Shown: positions 1 to 8,291 of the stretch, in pieces
Layout: each line of letters begins with the position of its first letter
How positions within the stretch are numbered: position 1 is the stretch's first letter
DNA from: Thermodesulfovibrionales bacterium
GTDB lineage: Bacteria; Nitrospirota; Thermodesulfovibrionia; Thermodesulfovibrionales; SM23-35
Length of the DNA stretch: 64,000 nucleotides
Direction: 5' to 3'
Assembly: GCA_031082155.1 (NCBI GenBank)
Contig: JAVHLL010000008.1
Location: 25,049 to 89,048 of the forward strand
The notes under the pieces: generated by a model
Database searches by the model: none
Told to the model about the DNA's origin: nothing
The model's input: only the letters and a program-made list of their open reading frames with translations
Made by a program: the position numbers and the translations under genes

Positions 1-595
1 CTACAGCCCATACAAACCAATCCGGATGGGGCGGACAGCCTGCGATATTAATCGTTGTCTTGCCAGTGACTGCCGCTACGCTCTTTACCCCTGTCTCATT
101 GGGATATGCCGCCGGGACACCCCCGTAAGCGGAGCAGTTTCCTATACAGATGATTTTCGATGCCTTTGAAGCGAGTCTTTTTACTGCATCCTGGAACGTA
201 ACATCCTTTCCATTGTACGTCCATGCGATACAGGCGCCTCCGCCGAATGCTGTCGGCACCCCGCCCTCAACGACAAGGATATAGCCGCCACTGACCGCAG
301 CCTTTTCAGCGATAGCAGCAGCGTCCTGTCCCGCAGTCGCCATAAGAGAAGGATGATAGGTAAGATTGATTTTGTTCACGAGAATATCTGCTGCTGATGT
401 GGGAGAGGTAGTCGAAATATAGTTGAGGAATGAGACAGAACATCCTGTGCAGGAACTTCCCACCAGCCAGAGAACCTGTGGACCCGATGTGCTTGCAAGC
501 AATTCACCCAGCTTCATCAGGTCCGTACCGGTTAGCCCGAGGGCAGCGGCTGAGATGCCGCAGTACCTCAGAAAGTCACGCCGTGATATATGCAT
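1..595 (-). CDS. [NiFe] hydrogenase small subunit (partial, C-terminus beyond window)
   Basis: The reading frame from ATG at 595 runs off the left edge without a stop (198 codons). It starts with a Tat signal, SRRDFLRYCG, followed by an alanine/leucine-rich stretch, so the protein is exported folded. Next come hallmark small-subunit motifs for the proximal [4Fe-4S] cluster: SSCTGC near residue 51, CIGNCSAYGG and GCPPHPDW. An AGGAGG ribosome site lies just upstream of the ATG. In the family this subunit passes electrons between the NiFe catalytic subunit and a cytochrome. It could supply electrons to the 16-haem cytochrome encoded at 55-56.6 kb, but that link is inference. The large subunit is expected beyond the left edge. 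Confidence 0.95.
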   Translation of the reverse strand, partial: MHISRRDFLRYCGISAAALGLTGTDLMKLGELLASTSGPQVLWLVGSSCTGCSVSFLNYISTTSPTSAADILVNKINLTYHPSLMATAGQDAAAIAEKAAVSGGYILVVEGGVPTAFGGGACIAWTYNGKDVTFQDAVKRLASKASKIICIGNCSAYGGVPAAYPNETGVKSVAAVTGKTTINIAGCPPHPDWFVWAV

Positions 596-696
596 TGTGT
601 TCCTCCTTTTCTGCCTCACCAAAGATTGTTCGCACATGAGAGGCATTATTTATAATTGTTTGTAATTATATTATTTATAAATTATTTATTATTTTA

Positions 697-712
697 TGTG
701 ATTAATATCACA
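697..712. promoter_or_regulatory. CRP/FNR-family binding palindrome
   Basis: TGTGATTAATATCACA is a perfect match to the TGTGA-N6-TCACA operator of CRP-type regulators. It lies about 100 bp upstream of the hydrogenase start in AT-rich, promoter-like DNA. Control of the hydrogenase by a CRP/FNR/HcpR-type factor is inferred; which family member binds cannot be told. Confidence 0.6.
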
Positions 713-853
713 GAGACCGAAATTCCGACAGTCCCTAACAATGCAATTGAAGAAGGGATACGACTCACTGCTGAAGCAGAGCAAACTGCCTTTCGGCAGA
801 ATCAAAGTTTATTTTGAACTACAGAATTAAGGATAAATAAAAATTGTGGGGAT

Positions 854-881
854 ATTATGAATTTATTATGAATTTATTATG
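854..881. repeat. short AT-rich tandem repeat
   Basis: An 11-bp unit (ATTTATTATGA) is repeated about 2.5 times in the 337-bp gap between the hydrogenase gene and the gene ending at 933. Apart from this and the CRP-like palindrome I see no gene in the gap. Confidence 0.6.
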
Positions 882-932
882 CAATATATAAATATTATGT
901 CTGAAGCTTGGTGAGGTGAGCAATTTGAACAC

Positions 933-3917
933 TCAGATCGTTACGGTCAATTCGAGCGGTTTGTATCCAAAGAGGAATTTTTTTCTTAAGACAGTGAGTT
1001 TAATTGTATCACCGCGCTGCTTGTCAGACATAAAAATCCTGACGTCCTCTATTTCTGCGATCTTCCAGTCATCCAAAGCAACGAGGATATCTCCTTCTTC
1101 AATTCCGGCTGCTGCTGCAATACTCCTGGGAACAATCTGGTCAATCTTGAGGCCTGTTTCCGTTTTGTTGGCCATGATGCCCAGTTTCAGGGTAAGCGGG
1201 GGCTCCTGTTGTTCAGCAAAAAGGACGAAGTTGCCGGCATCCCTGTCGATGCCTGCTTCATCAGGCACAACCACCGTATACTGTTTTCCGTTGAGACGGA
1301 AAGCTCTTTTAGGTATCCCCGAACCGTATATGACATGACCTGCTCCGGCGAGGATGACCATCTGATGTCCGGGATTCTCTTCCATGAATTGAGCGATCGC
1401 ATGTGCCATGGTCTCGTCCCAGAGTATCTGTGACTGATAAAAGTTTTCGAAGCTTCTGTTTCCCTGGTGTCTGTGATTTTCAAAAATTTGTTCGAGTCTT
1501 GCCCGGTATTCCCAGTCCGACATGTCCATACTCCCGGGAATCTCCTTCCACTCCGAATCACTGAGTGAATCCATCCCTGTCGCCGCCACCTTCTGGACAA
1601 TTTCCGAACGGATGTTCAGCGCTTTCAGAGGAACATGCCTGGCCTTTGCATATTCGACTATCTCCCGATAGTTGTTGTATTCATACTGCCATCGTTTGTA
1701 ATACCCGGTTGCCCGCAGGAACTCCCGTTCGTTGAGCGTGCCGTCCAGGTACTCATCAATGGACTTCTGGAAAGGCTGTTGGAACATCTCCATCCCAATC
1801 GCAAATTTCCTGCCTTTTTCATGCAGGTACTGGATGACCTCGAGTTGTACTTTATGGTCCTCGTAACTGGTATGCCGTTCTCCCAGGTAAATGATTGGGA
1901 CATGAAGCAGTGAAGGCAGGATATCCTTAAGCATCTCGGCTTTTTGCGGCTGGAATACCAGAACGGACTCATCGAAACTGAACGCAATACCATTTTCCGA
2001 ATCGTCTGTTTTTTTCTCCCGCGCACTCCCTTGCTCAAAATGAACAAAAGAATATTCTCCGTAACGGTACATATCCTGAATGAAACGGTCAGAATCATCC
2101 ACCGGGCCACCAGACGCCACTGCAATGACTTTGTCCGGATTGAGAGGATTTTTTTGCACAGAAAGAATTAAACCTGACTTCGGTTTCTGAACACCTCCGA
2201 AAAGACGATGGAGTACAGGGCTGTCATGCCCCAGCACAAGGAGAGACGAGGTTCTGATATCTTCATCTTTGATATCCTGATCTTCCTTTATCACGAATCC
2301 GGCCTTTGCGAGGGCATCTGCTGTTTTCCTGGAGCGCTGCCGTTCGTCCCGGGACATGACAAATATCCTTTTCTCGCTGCCGAGGAATGTAGCAATGACC
2401 GGAGGAAATTCCTCGGGAGCTATCTTCCTCATCACCTCATACTCGTCGTCAAAGCTTATCTCAACAGGAGTGCCATTCACCGGAATCTCGAAATGCTCCA
2501 GTGCTTGCTTCAGTGTCAGCACTTCGCTTTTCCCCTCGCTTTCAGTGCTTATCCTGACCGGCAGTGTGAGCCGGTAGGGCTCCCCTTGCTGTCTGAGATC
2601 GAATGTCACTGTAGGCACACCTTTCTTCATAATCACCTTAAGATCACTTACCTCAACAGAGGGCACTCCTTTTCTCGTAATCCACTGCTGGAAAAACCAT
2701 GACAAGTCATCTCCCGAAATCTGCTCGAATACTGTCCTGAAATTGTCCCATGAGAGTACCTGAAATTGCCGCTCCTGCGTAATTGTCTGTAACACCTGGG
2801 AAAAAACATCCTTTCCTGCCAATTTTTCAAGCATAGAGAAGAACATCGATCCTTTTCCATACCCTGTTACTCCGGATGCAAGATCAACGGCTCCCTGATA
2901 ATCCTTCAGGGCATGTTCCCTGACCGGATCGACATAACTTGCGTAGTTGATGAGGATCTGCTTTCTGTAATTCTTGCCCTTCCCTCTTTGCTCCTCTGCT
3001 CTCTGGTCCGCAAGATACGCAGTCAGTCCATCAGCCCAATTGCCCTTTCCGGCTTCAACATAAATGCTGCCTCCAAACCATTGGCGCAGAATAACACGGC
3101 TGAAGGACGAATCCGTAAGAAAGGAGAAAGTGATCTGTTCCCTGCCGATTACCGCAACAGTCGGCGCTGCATAGTCTGCCGGCTGAAACCCCTCGACGAC
3201 AGAAATCCTTTTATAGGGATACGGAGAAAGCAGTTTCTCATATTCATCAAGATATTTTTTTGTATATTCAATATATGACTGAGCAAGGTATGTATTTTCG
3301 GAAAAGAAATAGGCATGGATATTCACCCCTTTCCAGTTTTCTTTTTTCTCTCTGTAATGCCCTGCGATCAGGGATATCTGCTGTACGGGATAAGGGAAAA
3401 TGAAAGAATATTCAGTTTCCTGTCCCTTGTTCGATACGATTACTTCTTCGGCTGAGGAGATTGCGAGAAACCCGGACGGTACTGTGGCAGAGACGCGATA
3501 GTGAGCCAGAGAGCTGATTTCAGGATACCATCGGTCTGCAAGCAATATACCGGCGGAAGACACAATATTATAGGGGATGGCATTCACGAAATTCTGTCCG
3601 GACTCTCCCTTGAAGACCGCTTCAAATTCGATCTCCAGAGTTCCTTTGCCCTCAAATGCAACTGCTCCGTTCTTTCCCTGAAACTCAACCGGCTTGCCAT
3701 TCACCCTTGCCGAAAGAATTTTCAGATCACCCTGGGAAATGTCCGTCTTTGTCTGCGCCGGGAATGTTATTTTCGCAGAACCTCTCAGAAGATTGTTGCC
3801 TGTGTCGAACGACACAGCCAAATCGTACTGGGGCAACAGTTGGTCTGCTTCAGCGTACCCTGTGAGGAAAAGAGTGATGAGAAAGGCAACTACGATAAGG
3901 AGTTTTGTGATACTCAT
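933..3917 (-). CDS. M1-peptidase-like / ChaN-like / PDZ fusion protein, probably an inactive peptidase
   Basis: 994 residues. A hydrophobic signal peptide (about residues 1-24) is followed by an aminopeptidase N-like M1 region (about 30-480). It keeps the QWFG block (279-282) and a GYGKGS helix, but the zinc-binding HExxH reads R-V-I-L-R (274-278), the third ligand is D296 rather than Glu, and I find no GAMEN motif. A ChaN-like (Cofac_haem_bdg) domain follows at about 640-870, with YLGERH, GMEMFQ and AGAGHV blocks, then a C-terminal PDZ domain (about 905-994). The exported protein may bind haem or peptides rather than cut them. The domain order is read from sequence; the function is inferred. 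It is transcribed toward the hydrogenase gene. Confidence 0.85.
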   Translation of the reverse strand: MSITKLLIVVAFLITLFLTGYAEADQLLPQYDLAVSFDTGNNLLRGSAKITFPAQTKTDISQGDLKILSARVNGKPVEFQGKNGAVAFEGKGTLEIEFEAVFKGESGQNFVNAIPYNIVSSAGILLADRWYPEISSLAHYRVSATVPSGFLAISSAEEVIVSNKGQETEYSFIFPYPVQQISLIAGHYREKKENWKGVNIHAYFFSENTYLAQSYIEYTKKYLDEYEKLLSPYPYKRISVVEGFQPADYAAPTVAVIGREQITFSFLTDSSFSRVILRQWFGGSIYVEAGKGNWADGLTAYLADQRAEEQRGKGKNYRKQILINYASYVDPVREHALKDYQGAVDLASGVTGYGKGSMFFSMLEKLAGKDVFSQVLQTITQERQFQVLSWDNFRTVFEQISGDDLSWFFQQWITRKGVPSVEVSDLKVIMKKGVPTVTFDLRQQGEPYRLTLPVRISTESEGKSEVLTLKQALEHFEIPVNGTPVEISFDDEYEVMRKIAPEEFPPVIATFLGSEKRIFVMSRDERQRSRKTADALAKAGFVIKEDQDIKDEDIRTSSLLVLGHDSPVLHRLFGGVQKPKSGLILSVQKNPLNPDKVIAVASGGPVDDSDRFIQDMYRYGEYSFVHFEQGSAREKKTDDSENGIAFSFDESVLVFQPQKAEMLKDILPSLLHVPIIYLGERHTSYEDHKVQLEVIQYLHEKGRKFAIGMEMFQQPFQKSIDEYLDGTLNEREFLRATGYYKRWQYEYNNYREIVEYAKARHVPLKALNIRSEIVQKVAATGMDSLSDSEWKEIPGSMDMSDWEYRARLEQIFENHRHQGNRSFENFYQSQILWDETMAHAIAQFMEENPGHQMVILAGAGHVIYGSGIPKRAFRLNGKQYTVVVPDEAGIDRDAGNFVLFAEQQEPPLTLKLGIMANKTETGLKIDQIVPRSIAAAAGIEEGDILVALDDWKIAEIEDVRIFMSDKQRGDTIKLTVLRKKFLFGYKPLELTVTI

Positions 3918-4233
3918 TCATGAAATTATAGCACGTTTAGAGAATCCCGTTCAGGATTCAGAAGACTTTACAACGAAAGTTCCCCTGTCACTGCGTTCAT
4001 CTTAGGCATCTAACCCCAAACTTTTCATCTTTCCCCTTTGGGAATGAACACCCTGAAACCGCAGGCGGCACCCCCGCTTACTCTGTCCTGAACTACTTCT
4101 GTGCAGCATGCGGAAGCTGCATACCGATGCGGCTTCTGCTGGCTTGGATTATCTTTCCCTGGAAAACTCAGGAGACTTAAGTTATATGTGATGATTGATT
4201 GACAAGAGAGAGACTGCTAAACTATAGAGGTAT
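3918..4233. other. intergenic stretch, nothing recognised
   Basis: 316 bp between divergent genes (933-3917 minus and 4234-4695 plus). No gene-like frame, tRNA or riboswitch core that I can recognise; it presumably holds the promoters of both genes. Confidence 0.5.
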
Positions 4234-4695
4234 ATGGGACTCTTTTCTATAATACGCCAATATTTGGCACAGTGTTCGCCGAAGATCTCGGAAGACAGAA
4301 GGATAGCAAGGGTCCGAAACCGCCGGGTACACATGGCAAATGAGAGGACATTTCTCTCTTGGATAAGGACAAGTATCGGTATCATGGCATTCGGTTTTGT
4401 TGTTGAGAAGTTTGGCATTTTCATCAAACAGTTTTCCTATTTCATAAGTAAGGAACCCGGCAAGATGATTGTATTCGGTCACCCTCCGAGCCCAGGGTAC
4501 TCGTCAGTATTAGGAATACTTCTTATCGGTCTTGGCGCTGTGATGGGTGCCCTTGCCTTTATACGGTACAGAAAGGTCGAATGTCAGATCGATGCAGACA
4601 CCTATCAGCCGTCATTAATACTCGATATCCTGCTTACCTTATCACTCTTCTCTATCGGGATCTTCCTGATCATATACCTTGTCCACAGCATTTAA
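4234..4695 (+). CDS. DUF202 (YidH-like) membrane protein
   Basis: 153 residues. The N-terminal half has the DUF202 signature ANERTFLSWIRTSIGIMAFG, followed by hydrophobic segments near residues 45-65, 85-110 and 130-150, so it is an integral inner-membrane protein. AGAGGT lies a few bases before the ATG. DUF202 proteins have no settled biochemical role. It is a single gene between a large divergent gene and a degraded DedA remnant, and the context gives no functional hint. Confidence 0.85.
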   Translation: MGLFSIIRQYLAQCSPKISEDRRIARVRNRRVHMANERTFLSWIRTSIGIMAFGFVVEKFGIFIKQFSYFISKEPGKMIVFGHPPSPGYSSVLGILLIGLGAVMGALAFIRYRKVECQIDADTYQPSLILDILLTLSLFSIGIFLIIYLVHSI

Positions 4696-5091
4696 CGTAA
4701 CTCATTTTCATATAGTTCAAGAAATAATCGATAGAAGATAACTTTCCAACGGTCAAATATTTCTATAGGTTCGATACATGTTGTTATTTTGGGTAGACCG
4801 GAAATAATTTATTCGCTACTTCATCCAATACATAGTCTGGGGAATTTTACATAACTTCAAAAACAATCACTAAGGAAACCAGGGTCAAAAGAGTTAGCCC
4901 GGCTAAAAAAATAAAGTCTGCAATCTTTTCATAAAGCTCAGAAAACCTGATTCTCTAAAAATACTTTTTCAGCTTTTTTATCATTTGCAAACTTGGTATC
5001 TTATGTCCTGGAAAGGTTTTTGTTGAATTATTGTTTTCTACGATATTGAGATTCAATATTTTCTTTATTTTTCCTGAGACAATAAGATATG
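4696..5091. other. AT-rich intergenic region, no gene seen
   Basis: 396 bp of AT-rich sequence between the DUF202 gene and the DedA remnant. No convincing coding frame on either strand; it probably includes decayed sequence. Confidence 0.5.
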
Positions 5092-5325
5092 TCAAAAAAT
5101 AAAATAAATTACAATTGATATAAACATATAAATCAGAATATGTTCGATACGTACAATATCCTCCCTAATGATTTGCAGAGTATGTCCTCCCACGTAGCCT
5201 AATCCAATCCATATAACAACAGTGAATAAAGATGACAGCGCATCAATTAGGATAAATTTCCAACGTGGCATCTTAAGAATACCAGCCACAAGAAATATTT
5301 CACCAATGAGGCGACCTCCGATTTG
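5092..5325 (-). pseudogene. C-terminal remnant of a DedA-family membrane protein
   Basis: About 77 codons resemble only the last third of DedA/SNARE-associated proteins: FLVAGILKMPRWKF, then GLGYVGGHTL and a final hydrophobic helix. The usual N-terminal two thirds are absent. An in-frame TGA (5326-5328) precedes the fragment and I find no plausible start with a ribosome site. It is best read as a decayed gene beside tRNA-Asn. Confidence 0.7.
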
Positions 5326-5488
5326 TCAATGCTTTGTTACTTCAGGATAAAAGTTAGAAGAAGATCATCAGAGACAAGAACCCTTCTGAGGGTAAATGGT
5401 ATAACTAGTTTTTTAAAAGTACGGTCCTTGTAGAATGGCTTCAAATCTAATAAAAAAGGCTTGCATCTCTGCAAACCATTGATTTAAT

Positions 5489-5564
5489 TGGCTCCCGGGG
5501 AGGGATTCGAACCCCCGACAGGGTGGTTAACAGCCACCTGCTCTGCCGACTGAGCTACCCGGGA
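5489..5564 (-). tRNA. tRNA-Asn (anticodon GTT)
   Basis: A full cloverleaf reads on the minus strand: acceptor TCCCGGG/CCCGGGA, D-arm GCTCAGTCGGCAGAGC, anticodon stem GGTGG/CCACC with loop CTGTTAA (GTT), T-loop TTCGAAT, discriminator G, and an encoded CCA end. Confidence 0.97.
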
Positions 5565-5610
5565 ACAAGCATAAGTGAATATTTTTTATATCAAATTATA
5601 CTGCTTTTTG

Positions 5611-6684
5611 TCAATCAGGGTCGAGTTCGTTCACCAGTCTGACGACAAGGTCTCCCACCTCGGAGGTGGAGCAGCCCATTTTACCCGCGGCGAGGCTCTT
5701 GAGATGTTTTCCGGTCACTTCCATCGCAGCCTTCTCCAGAAGCCAGGCAGCCTTATCTTCTCCAAGCTGTTCGAGCATCATCCCTCCGGCGCATATTGCA
5801 GCGAGGGGGTTCACAACATTCTTTCCGGTATACTTCGGCGCCGACCCGCCTATCGGCTCAAACATGGAGACACCCTCAGGATTTATGTTGCCACCTGCAG
5901 CGATCCCCATGCCACCCTGGATCATTGCGCCGAGATCAGTAATGATATCGCCGAACATATTATCCGTAACGATCACATCAAACCATTCAGGGTTCTTCAC
6001 AAACCACATAGTCACGGCATCCACATGGGCGTAGTCAGTAGTAATGTCCGGATATTCTTTCGCTACTTCATGGAATGTCCTTTCCCAGAGGTCAAAGGCA
6101 TAGGTAAGAACATTCGTTTTGCCGCAGAGGGTAAGTTTCTTCGCCCTGTTCCTCTTCTTGCAGTATTCAAACGCGAACCGCACACAGCGCTCTACGCCTT
6201 TCCGTGTGTTGATCGATTCCTGTGTTGCAACTTCGTCCGGCGTGCCTTTTTTCAGTACACCCCCCGCACCGGTATAGAGCCCCTCTGTGTTCTCCCGGAC
6301 AACTACGAAATCGATGTCTTCAGGCTTTTTATCTTTAATCGGACAATTTACCCCTGGATATAATTTGACCGGCCTCAGGTTGATATACTGGTCAAGTTCA
6401 AACCGGAGCCTCAGGAGTATTCCTCTTTCAAGTATCCCCGGTTTTACATCGGGATGTCCGATTGCACCGAGATAAATCGCATCAAATTTTTTCAGTTCTT
6501 CGAGCGTACCGTCGGGCAGGGTTTCTCCTGTCCGCAGATACCGCTCGCCTCCAAAATCGAAATGCTGGAAATTGAATTTGATCCCGAATTTCCCTGACAG
6601 TGCATCAAGGACTTTCATCCCCTCACGGATAACTTCAGGGCCTGTCCCGTCGCCAGGGATAACTGCTATCGTATATGATTTCAT
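5611..6684 (-). CDS. leuB: 3-isopropylmalate dehydrogenase
   Basis: 357 residues, the usual length. It oxidatively decarboxylates 3-isopropylmalate in leucine synthesis (cytoplasm, NAD and Mg/Mn dependent). Visible motifs are the N-terminal IPGDGTGPEV, the substrate loop VVRENTEGLYTG, the metal-site block VTDNMFGDIITDLGA and the nucleotide-binding GSAPKYTGKNVVNP. A tartrate or isocitrate dehydrogenase paralogue is possible, but leuD immediately upstream supports LeuB. It is separated from leuD by about 75 bp of degenerate GAGCTATG-type repeats. Confidence 0.92.
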   Translation of the reverse strand: MKSYTIAVIPGDGTGPEVIREGMKVLDALSGKFGIKFNFQHFDFGGERYLRTGETLPDGTLEELKKFDAIYLGAIGHPDVKPGILERGILLRLRFELDQYINLRPVKLYPGVNCPIKDKKPEDIDFVVVRENTEGLYTGAGGVLKKGTPDEVATQESINTRKGVERCVRFAFEYCKKRNRAKKLTLCGKTNVLTYAFDLWERTFHEVAKEYPDITTDYAHVDAVTMWFVKNPEWFDVIVTDNMFGDIITDLGAMIQGGMGIAAGGNINPEGVSMFEPIGGSAPKYTGKNVVNPLAAICAGGMMLEQLGEDKAAWLLEKAAMEVTGKHLKSLAAGKMGCSTSEVGDLVVRLVNELDPD

Positions 6685-6702
6685 AAGTAATTCTCCCTTG
6701 TT

Positions 6703-6782
6703 AGCTCATAGCTTTTAGTTTTTACTATGAGCTATGAACTATCAGCTATATGCTATGTGTTAAGTGTTATGTGTTATGAGCT
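6703..6782. repeat. degenerate short-period repeat array
   Basis: Between leuB and leuD the DNA is a chain of imperfect 7-9 bp words such as GAGCTATG, TAGCTCATAG and GTGTTATGTGTTATGAG. Similar arrays recur elsewhere in the window (for example 10295-10345, 14940-14990, 16738-16768). Confidence 0.6.
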
Positions 6783-7263
6783 TTCTTCTCGTCCACTCGA
6801 CTAATCCCCCTGCAGCGATAAGCTCCTGCATAAAGTCGGGTATCGGGTTTGCTTTATATGTCTCAGCAGTTGTCCTGTTTCTGATGGTCCCGCGGTCCGC
6901 ATCAACCTCAATCTCGTCACCCTCCCTGATCTTTTCCGATGCCTCAGACGATTCGAAGATGGGAAGCCCGATATTAAAGGCATTCCGGTAGAAAATCCGC
7001 GCAAAACTCTTTGCGATCACGGCCTGTATCCCTGCTGCCTTGATCGCAATCGGTGCATGTTCCCTCGACGAGCCACACCCGAAATTCTTCCCTGCGACAA
7101 GAATGTCCCCCGGTTTCACTTTGTTGGAGAATTCCCTGTCCGCATCCTCCATCACATGCTTTGCAAGCTCGACAGGGTCAGAAGTGTTCAGGTATCGCGC
7201 CGGGATGATCGCATCCGTATCGACATCATTCCCAAACCGCCATGTCCTGCCTTTGATCAGCAT
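6760..7263 (-). CDS. leuD: 3-isopropylmalate dehydratase small subunit
   Basis: 167 residues from ATG 7263, chosen because TGGAGGA precedes it; a start 24 bp upstream lacks such a site. LeuD pairs with LeuC (not in this window) to isomerise 2- to 3-isopropylmalate. Family motifs are present: [14 protein letters not shown] at the N-terminus and the swivel-domain loop [14 protein letters not shown]. It is transcribed just before leuB, so the two form a leucine-biosynthesis pair with leuA and leuC elsewhere. Confidence 0.94.
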   Translation of the reverse strand: MLIKGRTWRFGNDVDTDAIIPARYLNTSDPVELAKHVMEDADREFSNKVKPGDILVAGKNFGCGSSREHAPIAIKAAGIQAVIAKSFARIFYRNAFNIGLPIFESSEASEKIREGDEIEVDADRGTIRNRTTAETYKANPIPDFMQELIAAGGLVEWTRRKLITHNT

Positions 7264-7397
7264 AATTCCTCCAGACTTCGAAAACATTGGTTCCGAACAA
7301 GCCGGAATGATAGTCAGACTTTACGCCTTCAGAAGTAATTCAGATTAGTATTATAGGCAATTTCACTCTTTCGAAACAAGTCATGGTAATATGAGAA

Positions 7398-8069
7398 ATG
7401 CAGGTATTGTCCGATATCTACCGTAGATTGTTCTCTTTCTTCGGCCCCCAGCACTGGTGGCCCGGCGACACACCCTTTGAGATAGCTGTCGGGGCCATAC
7501 TGACCCAGAATACCAACTGGGGCAACGTCGAGAAGGCCATACAGAATCTCAGGCAATATCAGGCCCTTACCCCGCAGACACTTCACGCCATGTCCCTGCA
7601 GAAACTTGCTGAACTGATCCGACCCGCCGGATATTATAATATCAAGGCAAAACGACTGAAGTCCTTCATGCACTGCCTTATGAACAACTTCCACGGAAGC
7701 CTTGAGAAGATGAAACACAGGGACACTGCATCCCTCAGGGAAATGCTGCTCTCGGTAAACGGCATCGGCCCCGAAACCGCAGATTCGATCCTCCTTTACG
7801 CACTTGGGAAACCGGTATTTGTCATCGATGCGTATACGAAGAGAGTTCTCGCGAGGCATGGTATCTCGGAATACAAGAGGCCATATGAAGAATATCAGGC
7901 GCTTTTTCATGGAGTACTGAGAAAAGAGGTCGCCTTCTATAACGAATACCATGCGCTCTTTGTGAAGGTCGGAAAAACATATTGCAATAAACAGAAGCCA
8001 CAATGTGAAGGTTGTCCTTTAGAGATATTGCTCCCTCGATCTGGAGCACATTTGTCCAAACTAAATTGA
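7398..8069 (+). CDS. endonuclease III-like HhH-GPD DNA repair protein
   Basis: 223 residues. The HhH-GPD base-excision fold shows as GAILTQNTNWGNVEKAI (helix with the Nth-like QNT), the hairpin LLSVNGIGPETADSILLYA and the catalytic-Asp region PVFVIDAYTKRV. The C-terminal iron-sulfur loop has CNKQKPQCEGC (Cys-x6-Cys-x2-Cys) but no fourth Cys at the usual spacing, and the final residues look unlike the family. It probably removes damaged bases from DNA; which lesion is not predictable. It is divergent from leuD and followed by an inverted-repeat element. Confidence 0.88.
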   Translation: MQVLSDIYRRLFSFFGPQHWWPGDTPFEIAVGAILTQNTNWGNVEKAIQNLRQYQALTPQTLHAMSLQKLAELIRPAGYYNIKAKRLKSFMHCLMNNFHGSLEKMKHRDTASLREMLLSVNGIGPETADSILLYALGKPVFVIDAYTKRVLARHGISEYKRPYEEYQALFHGVLRKEVAFYNEYHALFVKVGKTYCNKQKPQCEGCPLEILLPRSGAHLSKLN

Positions 8070-8089
8070 GTGCCATACGAGAAATCAAG

Positions 8090-8248
8090 GGATACAGCTC
8101 AATTTCTGAAGAGAAATCACGGATAATCCCGATGAGGCTGAAGACGGAGAGGAAGCCGCACGTATGAATTGTAAAAACATTATAATCAGAGAAAGTTACG
8201 TATAAAAACAAAGATAGTTTAGCTCTCTTCAGAAATTGAGCTGTATCC
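8090..8248. repeat. small element bounded by 25-bp perfect inverted repeats
   Basis: Positions 8090-8114 and 8224-8248 are exact reverse complements (25/25), separated by 109 bp with no coding frame. The arms begin GGATACAGCTCAATTTCTGA. The structure fits a MITE-like mobile remnant or a large RNA hairpin between the HhH gene and uvrB. No clear target-site duplication is visible. Confidence 0.75.
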
Positions 8249-8291
8249 TGAATGCCTGAATATTTTCTCCCACAATGGTTAAATATATAAT

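Noticed and set aside
3918..4233. Riboswitch between the M1-like and DUF202 genes
   Set aside because: GC-rich paired segments are present but no conserved core of any riboswitch class that I know was recognisable.
5092..5328. Reading through TGAs flanking the DedA fragment as selenocysteine
   Set aside because: Upstream sequence does not extend the family similarity and no hairpin pattern supports it; the fragment is a remnant.
5655..5675. CCACCTCGGAGGTGG resembling the REP core within leuB
   Set aside because: It lies in conserved coding sequence (SEVGDLVV) and differs in the arms; coincidence is likely.
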